A DNA stretch of 64,000 nucleotides from Sagittula marina (GCF_014196795.1 NZ_JACIEJ010000002.1:372001-436000), one strand, 5' to 3'. Counted from the stretch's first letter, positions 1 to 8,271 are shown. Notes: generated by a model from the letters alone, not told the origin. A program made the numbers and translations.

Positions 1-1
1 G

Positions 2-1132
2 GTCGGGGCCGGCCTGTCGCATCTGAAGAACTTCATTGCCGCCGCCAAGGCCTTCGAGTGGGAAAAACCGCTCAATGACGACACGCCGGACACCCTCATC
101 CGTCACGAGGCCGTGGGGGTCTGTGCGCTGATCACGCCGTGGAACTGGCCGATGAACCAGGTCACGCTGAAGGTCGGCGCGGCGCTGGTCGCGGGCAACA
201 CGATGGTGCTGAAACCGTCGGAAGAAAGCCCGCTCGATGCGATGATCTTTGCGGAGATCATGGACGCAGCCGACCTGCCGCCGGGGGTCTTCAACCTTGT
301 GAACGGTGACGGCGCGGGCGTCGGCTCGCAACTGTCGTCGCACCCCGATGTGGACATGGTGAGCTTTACCGGCTCCACCCGCGCAGGCATCGCGATTTCC
401 AAAGCCGCGGCCGAAAGCCTGAAGCGCGTGCACCTTGAGCTTGGCGGCAAAGGCGCGAACCTCGTGTTTGCCGACGCCGACGAAAAGGCCGTGAAGCGCG
501 GCGTTCTTCACATGATGAACAACTCCGGCCAGTCCTGCAACGCACCGTCGCGCATGATGGTCGAAGCCTCGCGCTACGACGCCGCCGTCGAAGAAGCCGC
601 CGCCACCGCCAACAAGGTGCAGGTGGGGCCGCCGTCCGAGGACGGACGCCACATCGGTCCGGTGGTCAACGCCACGCAATGGTCGAAGATTCAGGATCTG
701 ATCCAGAAGGGCATCGACGAGGGCGCGCGCCTTGTGGCGGGCGGCACGGGCCGTCCCGACGGTCTGAACAAGGGCTTTTACGTGCGGCCCACGGTGTTTG
801 CCGATGTCACCAACGACATGACCATCGCCCGCGAAGAGATCTTTGGCCCGGTGCTGTCGATCATGAAGTTCGAGACCGAGGAAGAAGCCGTCGCGGTTGC
901 CAACGACACGCCCTACGGTCTGACCAACTATGTGCAGTCCACCGACGTTGATCGTCGTCACCGCCTGGCGCGTCAGCTGCGGTCCGGCATGGTCGAGATG
1001 AACGGCCAGTCACGCGGCGCGGGCGCGCCCTTTGGCGGCATGAAGGCGTCCGGGAACGGGCGCGAAGGCGGCTCCTGGGGCATCCATGACTTCGTCGAGG
1101 TCAAGGCTGTTTCGGGCTGGGCCTCCGAATAA
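2..1132 (+). CDS. Aldehyde dehydrogenase family protein (5' truncated by window edge)
   Basis: NAD(P)-dependent oxidation of an unidentified aldehyde to its acid in the cytoplasm. The reading frame is open from base 2, upstream of the first in-window start codon, so the gene begins outside the window and about 376 residues are visible. ALDH hallmarks appear in order: TPWNWP (oxyanion Asn), GSTRAG (nucleotide-binding turn), LELGGKGANLV (general-base Glu), and GQSCNAPSRM with the catalytic Cys, then EEIFGPVLSI and the C-terminal GGMKASGNGREGG. Homologues with 'GQSC' are general ALDH-superfamily enzymes; the substrate cannot be deduced. It converges on the arsenite transporter gene, with two G/C-rich inverted repeats between them. 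The family call is secure, the substrate is not. Confidence 0.95.
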   Translation, partial: VGAGLSHLKNFIAAAKAFEWEKPLNDDTPDTLIRHEAVGVCALITPWNWPMNQVTLKVGAALVAGNTMVLKPSEESPLDAMIFAEIMDAADLPPGVFNLVNGDGAGVGSQLSSHPDVDMVSFTGSTRAGIAISKAAAESLKRVHLELGGKGANLVFADADEKAVKRGVLHMMNNSGQSCNAPSRMMVEASRYDAAVEEAAATANKVQVGPPSEDGRHIGPVVNATQWSKIQDLIQKGIDEGARLVAGGTGRPDGLNKGFYVRPTVFADVTNDMTIAREEIFGPVLSIMKFETEEEAVAVANDTPYGLTNYVQSTDVDRRHRLARQLRSGMVEMNGQSRGAGAPFGGMKASGNGREGGSWGIHDFVEVKAVSGWASE

Positions 1133-1169
1133 GCGAACGAGGGGGGGGAGGCGCTGCCGCCCCCTTACC

Positions 1170-1201
1170 CCTGCCAGGTGTTTGCGAAGCACACAGGCAG
1201 G
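1170..1201. terminator. Inverted repeats between convergent genes
   Basis: CCTGCC at 1170-1175 pairs with GGCAGG at 1196-1201, and the inner GTG/CAC can extend the stem. A second G-run/C-run hairpin lies at about 1144-1164. No T-tract follows, so termination is inferred from position between two converging genes only. Confidence 0.3.
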
Positions 1202-1228
1202 CGCGTTCAAAGACCTGTGGGCGTTGCC

Positions 1229-2278
1229 TCAGTCTTGAGATGTGGCAAAGCGAGGCCGGGTTCGATTGGCATAAGCCACAAGCGACAGCATCACCGGGAC
1301 TTCGACCAGCACCCCGACAACCGTTGCCAGCGCGGCACCGGAGTTCAGGCCGAAGAGCGAGATTGCCACCGCCACCGCCAGCTCAAAGAAGTTCGACGTG
1401 CCGATCAGGGCGCAGGGAGCGGCGATCCGGTGCGGCACCTTCAGTGCATAGGCCGCGCCATAGGCCAGCGCGAAAATGCCGTAGCTCTGAATCACAATGG
1501 GCACTGCGATCAGCAAGATCACCGTAGGTTTGGACAGAATCTGGTCAGCCTGCAGGCCGAACAGAATCGCGACGGTGACGATCAGGCCCAGGATCGACAG
1601 CGGTTTAACGCGGGCCGTGAACGCGTCGATCCGCGCCTGAGTGCCCAGCGCCCGCCGTGTTGCCAGGCCTGCCACCAGCGGCAACAGCACATATAGCAGC
1701 GTCGCAAGCACCAGCGTTTCCCAAGGCACAGCAATGTCCGTGACGCCAAGCAAGAAGCCCACGATGGGCGCGAAGGCAAAGACCATGATGACGTCGTTCA
1801 CAGACACCTGCGCCAGTGTGTAGGTTGCGTCGCCACGGGTCAGTTGCGACCAGACGAAGACCATCGCGGTGCAGGGCGCGGCCCCAAGCAGGATCAACCC
1901 GGCGATGTATTGCGCTGCATCCTCGGGTGCGATCCAGCGGGCAAAGATCACCTCGAAGAAGAGCACCGCCAGCGCGGCCATGGTGAACGGTTTGATCAGC
2001 CAGTTCACCACCAATGTCACCAGCAGCCCGCGCGGTTGCCGGGCCACGCCTTTGAGAGCACCGAAATCCACGCCCACCATCATCGGAAAGACCATCGCCC
2101 AGATCAGCACCGCGACCACAAGATTGATTGACGCAACCTCTGCCGCCGCGATGGCCTGTACAAGGCCCGGCGCCAGCAAACCCATGGCGATGCCAGCCCC
2201 CATGGCCAGTGCCACCCAGACGGTCAGCAGCCTTTCAAACCTGCCCATCGGGGCCGTGTCAGGGACGGTTTTGGTCAT
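1229..2278 (-). CDS. acr3: ACR3-family arsenite efflux permease
   Basis: 349 aa integral membrane protein with about ten hydrophobic segments, expected to extrude arsenite across the inner membrane. The ACR3 signature is visible: [10 protein letters not shown] near residue 65, [17 protein letters not shown] in the middle (the conserved Cys used by ACR3 permeases), VNDVIMV, and a late [14 protein letters not shown] segment. The length is normal for bacterial ACR3. No arsR, arsC or arsH lies beside it, which is unusual because these pumps normally sit in ars operons. The ATG at 2278 is preceded by AAAAGGAAG. It could accept related oxyanions such as antimonite; the family call is confident. Confidence 0.9.
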   Translation of the reverse strand: MTKTVPDTAPMGRFERLLTVWVALAMGAGIAMGLLAPGLVQAIAAAEVASINLVVAVLIWAMVFPMMVGVDFGALKGVARQPRGLLVTLVVNWLIKPFTMAALAVLFFEVIFARWIAPEDAAQYIAGLILLGAAPCTAMVFVWSQLTRGDATYTLAQVSVNDVIMVFAFAPIVGFLLGVTDIAVPWETLVLATLLYVLLPLVAGLATRRALGTQARIDAFTARVKPLSILGLIVTVAILFGLQADQILSKPTVILLIAVPIVIQSYGIFALAYGAAYALKVPHRIAAPCALIGTSNFFELAVAVAISLFGLNSGAALATVVGVLVEVPVMLSLVAYANRTRPRFATSQD

Positions 2279-2348
2279 GTCTTCCTTTTCAAGCTGGCCA
2301 TCGGAAAACCGTGCCTAGCGACAACGTATGACAGCGCCATGACGCCCC

Positions 2349-2993
2349 TCAGAACGGTGCGTTGGCCCGAAATGTCATACCTTTGCCGTTTTCGGGATGG
2401 TTCACACGCAATTCCTCGGCGTGCAGCATCATGCGCGGGTACTGACTTGCCGTCTCCGGGTTGTACAGCTCATCGCCAAGGATCGGATGCCCCAAGGACA
2501 GCATATGCACGCGCAGCTGATGTGTCCGCCCGGAGTGCGGGAACAGGCGCACGCGGCTTTCTTCGTCCGACGCCTTCAACACGCGGTACCCGGTGAGGGC
2601 GGCCTTGCCCGTCTCGTGGCAGACCATCTGCCGCGGGCGATTTGGCCAATCCACGATCAGCGGCAGATCCACCTCCCCGGTCTTGGGCTCCAACCGTCCT
2701 GTGACCCGTGCGACATAGGTTTTCTTGGTCTTCCGCTGCTCGAACTGCAGGTTGAGGTGTTTTTGCGCATGGGCCGTCAGGGCAAACACCATCACGCCAG
2801 AGGTGTCACGGTCCAGCCGATGGATCAGACGCGCCGTGGGAAAGGCCGACTCCAGCCTTGTCAGCAGACAATCGGCCAGCTCCGGACCCTTGCCCGGCAC
2901 GGACAAAAGACCCGCCGGTTTGTCGACGATCAGCAGATCGCTGTCTTCGTGCAACACGGGGATCTCACCAGAGGGGGGCATGTATTCACTCAT
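2349..2993 (-). CDS. rluA: RluA-family pseudouridine synthase
   Basis: Isomerises uridine to pseudouridine in 23S rRNA and/or tRNA anticodon-arm positions. The protein is 214 aa, the size of E. coli RluA (no S4 domain), with an N-terminal 'VDKPAGLLSVPGKG' strand and the catalytic HRLDRDTSG motif around residue 59 (Asp is the nucleophile in this family). FPHSGRTHQLRVHM is the second conserved block. The ATG overlaps the stop of the upstream 49-codon flavoprotein remnant (ATGA), so it is probably translated by coupling in the minus-strand operon that starts with the LysE gene. RluA rather than RluC/D is inferred from length and the missing S4 domain; exact target uridines are not determinable. 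Confidence 0.85.
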   Translation of the reverse strand: MSEYMPPSGEIPVLHEDSDLLIVDKPAGLLSVPGKGPELADCLLTRLESAFPTARLIHRLDRDTSGVMVFALTAHAQKHLNLQFEQRKTKKTYVARVTGRLEPKTGEVDLPLIVDWPNRPRQMVCHETGKAALTGYRVLKASDEESRVRLFPHSGRTHQLRVHMLSLGHPILGDELYNPETASQYPRMMLHAEELRVNHPENGKGMTFRANAPF

Positions 2994-3139
2994 GCCCCTT
3001 CCCTACTGATCGCCAGCCAGGGTGCAAGGGGCGCTGCGACGCAATTGCGTCTGTGGCCCGGTGGTGTCCGGATAAAAACGGACGCGCCGATGACGCCGCC
3101 CCCAATGATGACCACACGGGCCTGAGCGGGCAGCGTCAT
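2990..3139 (-). pseudogene. N-terminal remnant of a GXGXXG flavin oxidoreductase
   Basis: A 49-codon ORF not obvious from length. It reads MTLPAQARVVIIGGGVIGAS and then loses similarity to anything flavin-like (a short Arg/Pro/Ala-rich tail). The first 20 residues are the classic first beta-strand and glycine loop (VVIIGGGVIG) of the FAD-binding Rossmann fold, in the style of dimethylglycine/sarcosine dehydrogenases. The start lies 21 bases after the homocysteine methyltransferase stop and its TGA overlaps the rluA ATG. I infer that an internal deletion removed the rest of a flavoprotein gene and joined its start to the rluA leader. That it encodes a useful peptide is unlikely but not excluded. 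Confidence 0.6.
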
Positions 3140-3160
3140 GGCGGCGTCTCATTTGATCGG

Positions 3161-4051
3161 TCAGACGATCTCGTGTCCGGCGGCTGTCAGACGTCTGGCG
3201 ATCTCGGCGATATGCGCCGGTCCCGTCTCGCAGCAACCGCCAAGAATGGTGGCCCCATGATCGAGCCAGGACAAGGCATGATCCGCGTAGTCCATCGGAC
3301 CCATATCGGACCGCGCGCTCAGTGCCTCAACCGTAGACGCATCGCGGCGAAAATCCTCGGTGATGTGCGTAAAGGCATTGGCGTAGGCCCCGCACGGCAG
3401 ACCGCTGCGCGATACGATATCCAGCGCGGCAGGCATCACCTCCGGTACGGAGCAGTTGACCAAAACCGCCGCCGCGCCATCGCGCAGAACCGGCAGCACA
3501 TCCGCCAATGGCTCGCCTGACCGCAGCCGGGTGCCATCGGCGTCGTCCACCGTCACCGCCAGCCAAAGCGGCCTGCCCGCGCTCAGCACCCCCTCCGACA
3601 TGGCCTGCGCCATCTGCACGGAGGCCGCCGTCTCCGCGATCATCAAATCGGCAAACGGGGCCATCAAGCGGGCCTGTTCGGCATAAAGCGGCACAGCCTC
3701 GGCAGTCGCCGGATGATTGTCAGGGCGATAGCTGCCGCCGAGCGGCCCGGTGCAGCCCGCAATGCGCCCCGATCCATGCGCCGTGCGCGCGGCAACGGCC
3801 TCTCGCATCGCGGCGTCGATCAGTTCCTCGTAGCGGCCCTCGATGCCGGCGACCTTAAGACGGTCCCGCAAAAGCGCATAGGTGTTCGCGGTCGCAATCG
3901 TTGCCCCGGCGGCGAAATAGTCCGCATGGACCTGTTGCACCAGACCGGGGTGATCCATCATCACCTGCGTCGACCACAGCGGTGTGGGCGGGTCGCCCGC
4001 GCGATGGATCAGCTCCTGCCCCATCCCGCCGTCCAGAAGTGTCACTTGCAT
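3161..4051 (-). CDS. Homocysteine S-methyltransferase family protein
   Basis: 296 aa zinc-dependent methyltransferase expected to move a methyl group from a donor (S-methylmethionine or a betaine-type donor) to homocysteine or a related thiol. It starts MQVTLLDGGMGQEL, the usual first strand of the family barrel. The zinc ligands are the Cys in LVNCSVPEV and the paired Cys in GGCCETGP near the C-terminus. The ATG at 4051 is chosen over an upstream in-frame codon because GAGAAAGG precedes it and homologues begin at this strand. It lies 25 bases from the LysE gene upstream and just before a flavoprotein remnant, a context suggesting former methylamine/betaine-type metabolism. MmuM-like activity is possible; the donor is unknown. 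Confidence 0.85.
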   Translation of the reverse strand: MQVTLLDGGMGQELIHRAGDPPTPLWSTQVMMDHPGLVQQVHADYFAAGATIATANTYALLRDRLKVAGIEGRYEELIDAAMREAVAARTAHGSGRIAGCTGPLGGSYRPDNHPATAEAVPLYAEQARLMAPFADLMIAETAASVQMAQAMSEGVLSAGRPLWLAVTVDDADGTRLRSGEPLADVLPVLRDGAAAVLVNCSVPEVMPAALDIVSRSGLPCGAYANAFTHITEDFRRDASTVEALSARSDMGPMDYADHALSWLDHGATILGGCCETGPAHIAEIARRLTAAGHEIV

Positions 4052-4076
4052 ACGCGCGCCTTTCTCATGGCATGTC

Positions 4077-4709
4077 TCACAACAGCGTCGGAATCGCCGA
4101 TGCTCCCAACGCCAGCCCGTAGAAGATAAAGCACCCCGCCAGCAAGCGTCGGATTGCGACGTTGGCAAGTGCCGACAGCGCCCGCCGTCCCAGCCACGCG
4201 CCAAGCCCGGTGTAGGTCGCGTAGCTGAGAAAGGTGATGGTCAGCGCCGTGGGCACGATGACGATCATCTGCTGCGCGATCGGCACGTCCTCCATGACGA
4301 ATTGCGAGAATGCGGCGAGGTAGCCGGCCACGGACTTGGGATTGATCGTTGCCACAAGGAAGGCACGCAGCCAGATCGCCCTTGCGGCTTCGCCCTGCGC
4401 CACGTCGGCCTCCCCCAAGGGCCGCGCCGCTCGTCGCCAATTGCGCAAACCCAGCCAGACCAACAGCGCTGCGCCCGCAAGCTTACCCACAAGGAACGCC
4501 GTTGGAGAGGCCGCGATCAGCGCCGTCACCCCGGCCGCGGACAGCCCCAGAAACAGCGCCGCCTGTGACAGGATGCCCAACACCCCCCACAAAGCGCGAC
4601 GAAAGCCATGTGTCATCCCGGTCAGAATGCAATTCGCAGCATTCGGCCCCGGTGAGGTGACAAACAGCACCCAGAACCCCGCGAAGACCAACCAAGCCTG
4701 CAGTGTCAT
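4077..4709 (-). CDS. LysE/RhtB family amino-acid exporter
   Basis: 210 aa inner-membrane protein with about six hydrophobic helices. The N-terminal VLFVTSPGPNAANCIL carries the SPGPN motif diagnostic of LysE/RhtB exporters, followed by GILSQAALFLGLSAAGV and the central KLAGAALLVWLGL helix. Family members export amino acids such as lysine, threonine, homoserine or homoserine lactone; which one is unclear. It is the first gene of a minus-strand group followed by homocysteine methyltransferase, so a methionine-pathway amino acid is a reasonable but unproven guess. Confidence 0.88.
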   Translation of the reverse strand: MTLQAWLVFAGFWVLFVTSPGPNAANCILTGMTHGFRRALWGVLGILSQAALFLGLSAAGVTALIAASPTAFLVGKLAGAALLVWLGLRNWRRAARPLGEADVAQGEAARAIWLRAFLVATINPKSVAGYLAAFSQFVMEDVPIAQQMIVIVPTALTITFLSYATYTGLGAWLGRRALSALANVAIRRLLAGCFIFYGLALGASAIPTLL

Positions 4710-4782
4710 TTAGCGCCTTCTTGCGGGAGACAGGGGCATCCGGCGCGGGTCAGGGCACCGCATCCGCGATACTCGTTCGTCC

Positions 4783-5241
4783 TCACACCGCGTTCCCGAA
4801 TGCATCATCGAGGATCGCCTGAAGCGCGTCGGCATCGCCCTGGGTGAAGGCATTCGGGAAATCGCTGTCGAGGTCAAAGACCCCAAGCAGCCGTCCCGCG
4901 CCATCGCGCACTGGCAGGACCAATTCCGATCGGGTGGAGCTGGCGCAGGCGATATGGCCGGGAAACGCGTCCACATCCGCCACGATCTGCGCTTCGCCCG
5001 TGCGCGCGCAGGCTCCGCAGACGCCTCGCGCAAAGGGAATCACAAGGCACCCATGGCCGCCCTGGTACGGGCCGATCTTCAACAGCTCCGGCGCGGTGAC
5101 GCGGTAAAAGCCCGTCCAGTGAAAGCGGTCATCGGCGTGATGCACCTCGCAGGCAACAGTGGCCATGAGGGCGACGGCATCCGTCTCGCCCTCGGTCAGG
5201 GCGGCGATGGATTTTCTGAGGTCTGAATAGTCAACGGTCAT
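4783..5241 (-). CDS. msrC: Free methionine-(R)-sulfoxide reductase (GAF domain)
   Basis: 152 aa single GAF-domain enzyme reducing free Met-(R)-sulfoxide in the cytoplasm. The three cysteines of the YebR/fRMsr family are in register: Cys65 (GGHGCLVIPF), Cys75 (ARGVCGAC) and Cys99 (GHIACAS), with the family spacing of 10 and 24 residues; Cys78 is extra. The ligand-side ELVLPV and GVFDLDS motifs follow. The ATG at 5241 (MTVDYSDLRK) is chosen; a longer in-frame extension to 5325 lacks family similarity. It follows the thiolase gene on the same strand by about 100 bases. Confidence 0.88.
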   Translation of the reverse strand: MTVDYSDLRKSIAALTEGETDAVALMATVACEVHHADDRFHWTGFYRVTAPELLKIGPYQGGHGCLVIPFARGVCGACARTGEAQIVADVDAFPGHIACASSTRSELVLPVRDGAGRLLGVFDLDSDFPNAFTQGDADALQAILDDAFGNAV

Positions 5242-5340
5242 GGCGGTGTTTGTGGCACGCAGCGCGCCGGGGGGCCAGCCCTCGACCCCCGGAGTATCTT
5301 GGCGCAAAGAAACAGCGCGCTGCAACGCACCTGTCTTATG

Positions 5341-6513
5341 CTACATGCGTTCGATGGCGATGGCCGTGCCTTCGCCGCCGCCGATGCAGATGGCGGCCAC
5401 CCCACGCTTCAGCCCGCGCTTTTCCAACGCGTTCAGCAAGGTGACGATGATCCGCGCGCCGGAGGCACCGATGGGATGGCCCAGCGCGCAGGCCCCGCCG
5501 TTCACGTTCACGATGTCGCGGGGCAGGCCCAGTTCACGCATGAACGCCATGGGCACCACGGCGAAGGCTTCGTTCACCTCCCACAGGTCGACGTCGGATA
5601 CCTTCCACCCGATGCGGTCCAGCAGCTTGCGCGCCGCCGGGACAGGCGCCGTGGGGAAGTCCTTGGGCGCCTGCGCGTGGCTGGAATGGCCCAGAATCCG
5701 GGCGCGCGGCGTGGTGCCTTCGGCCTCTGCCGCCTCCAGCGTGGTAAACACCAGCGCCGCCGCCCCGTCGGAGATCGACGAGCTGTTGGCCGCCGTCACG
5801 GTGCCGTTTTTGCGGAACGCGGGTTTGAGCATCGGGATCTTCTCGGGGCGGGCCTTGCCGGGTTGTTCGTCGCGCGTGATGATCTCTTCGCCGTGGCGAA
5901 GGTGCAGCGTGACCGGCGTGATCTCCCGGTCAAATGCGTCGGTGCGCTCCGCCTCCAGCGCGTTGGACAGGGAGGCCAAGGCGTATTGGTCCTGCGCCTC
6001 GCGGGTGAATTGAAACGCCTCCGCACAGTCCTCGGCAAAGGTGCCCATGAGACGGCCCTTGTCGTAGGCATCCTCCAGCCCGTCGAGGAACATGTGATCG
6101 ACGACCTGGCTGTGGCCGATGCGCGCGCCACCCCGCATCTTTGGCAAGATGTAGGGGGCTTCGGTCATGCTCTCCATGCCGCCGGCGACGATGGTCTGCG
6201 CATCGCCAAGCGCCAGCCGGTCCCAGGCCATCATCGCGGCTTTCATGCCGGAGCCGCACATCTTGTTCAGCGTGGTGGCGGGGACCTCGTCGCCCAGGCC
6301 AGCGGCAAAGCCTGCCTGCCGCGCCGGAGCCTGCCCCTGCCCGGCAGGCAAGACACAGCCCATCAGCAATTCATCCACCTGCGGCGCCCCGGCCTGGACC
6401 AAAGCGGCGCGAATCGCCGCGCCTCCCAATGTGGCGGCGGGCACCCCATCGAAAACGCCCTGAAATCCGCCCATCGGCGTGCGCGAGGCTCCGGTAATCA
6501 CCACGTCTTTCAT
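5341..6513 (-). CDS. Acetyl-CoA acetyltransferase (thiolase)
   Basis: 390 aa biosynthetic/degradative thiolase, condensing two acetyl-CoA or cleaving acetoacetyl-CoA. Active-site Cys is in LNKMCGSGMKA; the second site is NVNGGACALGHPIGASGARI (His), and the C-terminal CIGGGEGTAIAIER has the proton-donor region, normally C-x-G-G-G. The MKDVVITGASRTPMG start is typical, and AAGGGGAG precedes the ATG. Length is normal for the AtoB/PhaA group. No phaB or bdhA is adjacent, so a role in PHB versus ketone-body or fatty-acid turnover cannot be separated. It is transcribed divergently from the STAS-domain gene. Confidence 0.93.
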   Translation of the reverse strand: MKDVVITGASRTPMGGFQGVFDGVPAATLGGAAIRAALVQAGAPQVDELLMGCVLPAGQGQAPARQAGFAAGLGDEVPATTLNKMCGSGMKAAMMAWDRLALGDAQTIVAGGMESMTEAPYILPKMRGGARIGHSQVVDHMFLDGLEDAYDKGRLMGTFAEDCAEAFQFTREAQDQYALASLSNALEAERTDAFDREITPVTLHLRHGEEIITRDEQPGKARPEKIPMLKPAFRKNGTVTAANSSSISDGAAALVFTTLEAAEAEGTTPRARILGHSSHAQAPKDFPTAPVPAARKLLDRIGWKVSDVDLWEVNEAFAVVPMAFMRELGLPRDIVNVNGGACALGHPIGASGARIIVTLLNALEKRGLKRGVAAICIGGGEGTAIAIERM

Positions 6514-6601
6514 CGTCTCTCTCCCCTTCGTTCTCCAATGCATACCCAATGGTAAGGATTGGCGTCTAGGCTCTCTCCACGGCGCAACCACGAGGCAGCC
6601 C

Positions 6602-6931
6602 ATGCAGCTTACCAGACAAACCCGATCCGGCCTTGAGATGATCACCGTCGATGCCGACCGCATCGATGCTGCGGTCGCGATCCAGTTCAAGGACCGTATG
6701 CGTGAACTGCTGGCCGACGCCAGCGGACGTTTCGTCCTGAACCTCGAACGGGTGGATTTCATCGATTCAAGCGGGCTGGGTGCCATTGTCGCGGCAATGA
6801 AGCTTATGCCGCCAGGGGCGAAGCTGGAACTCGCGGGTCTCTCTCCTGCCGTGGACAAGGTGTTCCGCATGACCCGGATGGATTCGATCTTTACCATTTA
6901 TCCATCTGCCGACACGGCCCTGAGTGCGTGA
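6602..6931 (+). CDS. STAS-domain anti-sigma factor antagonist (RsbV-like)
   Basis: 109 aa single STAS domain. The phosphorylation loop VDFIDSSGLGAIVAAMK holds the Ser normally phosphorylated by the partner kinase, and the hydrophobic C-terminal half (VFRMTRMDSIF) is typical. In this family the unphosphorylated form binds and inhibits the kinase/anti-sigma factor. The start at 6602 follows GAGG. The next gene encodes the cognate HATPase kinase and lies 26 bases on, so this is a two-gene switch. No sigma factor, RsbU-type phosphatase or target transporter is adjacent, so the regulated process is unknown. Confidence 0.88.
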   Translation: MQLTRQTRSGLEMITVDADRIDAAVAIQFKDRMRELLADASGRFVLNLERVDFIDSSGLGAIVAAMKLMPPGAKLELAGLSPAVDKVFRMTRMDSIFTIYPSADTALSA

Positions 6932-6957
6932 ACCTGAGTCTCCGTGGGAGGATCGCC

Positions 6958-7416
6958 ATGAAAGCCCAGTGTTTGGACGGGGACAGGCTTTCCATTCGCA
7001 CGAGTCTGCGCAGCACCCCCGATGCCGTCAGCGAAACACTGCGGGAGGTACGTGTCCGGCTGAATGACATGCCCCCCCTGGACTGTCTCGACAGCACTTG
7101 GGAAGTGATTGTCGCCGAAGTGCTCAACAACATTGTCGAACATGCCTACGACGATAGCCACACGGGCGAAATCGATCTGACACTTTTATTCGGCCCGACC
7201 ACAATGAACGCTGAATTCATCGACTACGGCCGCGCCATGCCAAATGGCACTTTGCCGTGCCCGCGCGATGCGGATCTGGACGTGCCGCGTGCCGATCTGC
7301 CGGAAGGCGGATTTGGCTGGATGCTGATCCACACTTTGGCGAGCCACGTGGAATATCGCCACGATGGCGGAAGCAACCGTCTTGCCTTGGAACTAAGGCT
7401 AGATACCAAATCCTAA
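6958..7416 (+). CDS. RsbW-like serine-protein kinase / anti-sigma factor (HATPase_c)
   Basis: 152 aa GHKL ATPase of the RsbW/SpoIIAB type. N-box: EVLNNIVEHAYDD; G1 region: FIDYGRAMP (a degenerate D-x-G-x-A); G2: GGFGWMLIHTLA. It is expected to phosphorylate the upstream STAS protein and to bind a partner when that protein is phosphorylated. The ATG at 6958 is preferred to a GTG at 6928 because GGGAGGA sits six bases upstream and the longer start would overlap the previous stop without a ribosome site. The gene ends 922 bases before the next one, upstream of a hairpin-rich region and a terminator. Confidence 0.88.
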   Translation: MKAQCLDGDRLSIRTSLRSTPDAVSETLREVRVRLNDMPPLDCLDSTWEVIVAEVLNNIVEHAYDDSHTGEIDLTLLFGPTTMNAEFIDYGRAMPNGTLPCPRDADLDVPRADLPEGGFGWMLIHTLASHVEYRHDGGSNRLALELRLDTKS

Positions 7417-7479
7417 GCGCCCGCAAATGAACGCGTGGCCGTCCCATTCGCGCCCCAATCAAACGGCATTCTCAGGATT

Positions 7480-7546
7480 GTAGCTGCATAGGCTTCATCT
7501 CGGTGTCGGGTGTTATCAGCCCCCACCCAGTGCCCGGCACCGAGAT
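7480..7546 (+). repeat. Structured hairpin repeat, copy 1
   Basis: GTAGCTGCATAGGCTTC (7480-7496) is followed by a 14-bp stem (7497-7510 with 7533-7546; one G-U wobble) closing a loop that contains GTTATCAGCCCCCACCCAGT. The terminator at 7556 begins ten bases after the stem. The loop's CACCC could instead pair with the GGGTG at the top of the left arm. Confidence 0.75.
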
Positions 7547-7555
7547 CCTACACCG

Positions 7556-7581
7556 AACACGCCCAGCAGGCGTGTTTTTTT
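7556..7581 (+). terminator. Rho-independent terminator
   Basis: AACACGCC (7556-7563) and GGCGTGTT (7569-7576) form a perfect 8-bp stem with a 5-base loop, followed by a T-run to 7581. It would end transcripts of the rsbV/rsbW pair together with hairpin copy 1. Confidence 0.85.
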
Positions 7582-7667
7582 GTGCCCGTTGCACAGAACG
7601 GCGTTCGCCCAAAAATCACCATCTCAGCATCATGTTCCTGCCCTCATCGGAAACGATAAACGGTCTC

Positions 7668-7736
7668 GTAGCTGCATAGGCTTCAACCTCGGTTCCGGGT
7701 GTTATCAGCCCCCACCCAGTACCCGGTTCCGAGGTT
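7668..7736 (+). repeat. Structured hairpin repeat, copy 2
   Basis: The same 17-base leader (7668-7684) and the same 20-base loop (7701-7720), with a 16-bp stem 7685-7700/7721-7736 whose central two positions are T-T mismatches. The stem sequence differs from copies 1 and 3 while pairing is mostly kept. Upstream similarity with copy 3 extends about 25 bases further (CGGAAAC/CAGAAAC...GGTCT). Confidence 0.75.
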
Positions 7737-8204
7737 TCAATATTACGGACGCCGGCAGTCGATCGCACGCCAAACCTGCCGAGAGTGGCGTGGCACCATT
7801 GCCAAAAATGCCTCGCGGACCTTGCGAATGGCACCGTGCAACATCATCGGCCTACGGAACTCCGCCCCAAGATCAAACGGCATTGTTGCTCATCGTCTTG
7901 CTCACCTGCGCGAGCGCAACTTGCTCCTGTCGAACTCATGCTTCGAACGGCGCTGCCAGGCCGTGGATCGGCTCGTATTGCAGGTCTGACGGCGGATAGA
8001 CCTACTTCTGGTTTGCGATGCCCCCCTTGCCGCCTGACAATCATCGGCGCTTCCGTGACGACATTGCTCAATGATACGTCCTGCCAAGCCTGAGAAAGGA
8101 CCGCCCAATCCCACTCAGGGCCAGACGTCAAAAGAGAAAGACTGCCCGCAAAAGGTCTCGAAGCCTCCCCAATGCAGCCTCAATCAGAAACCATACATGG
8201 TCTT

Positions 8205-8271
8205 GTAGCTGCATAGGCTTCCCCTCGACACCGGGTGTTATCAGCCCCCACCCAGTGCCCGGTGTCGAGGG
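8205..8271 (+). repeat. Structured hairpin repeat, copy 3
   Basis: Leader at 8205-8221, perfect 14-bp stem CCCTCGACACCGGG (8222-8235) with its complement at 8258-8271, and the invariant loop. The central stem bases are the complement of those in copy 1, so the two arms changed together. It lies about 70 bases upstream of the gamma-glutamyltransferase gene. Confidence 0.75.

Noticed and set aside
6928-6957. GTG start at 6928 for the RsbW-like gene
   Set aside because: It would overlap the STAS gene without a ribosome site; the ATG at 6958 has GGGAGGA at the right distance.
7740-8190. Possible decayed insertion sequence between hairpin copies 2 and 3
   Set aside because: No transposase motif in any frame, no matching ends and no target duplication could be found.
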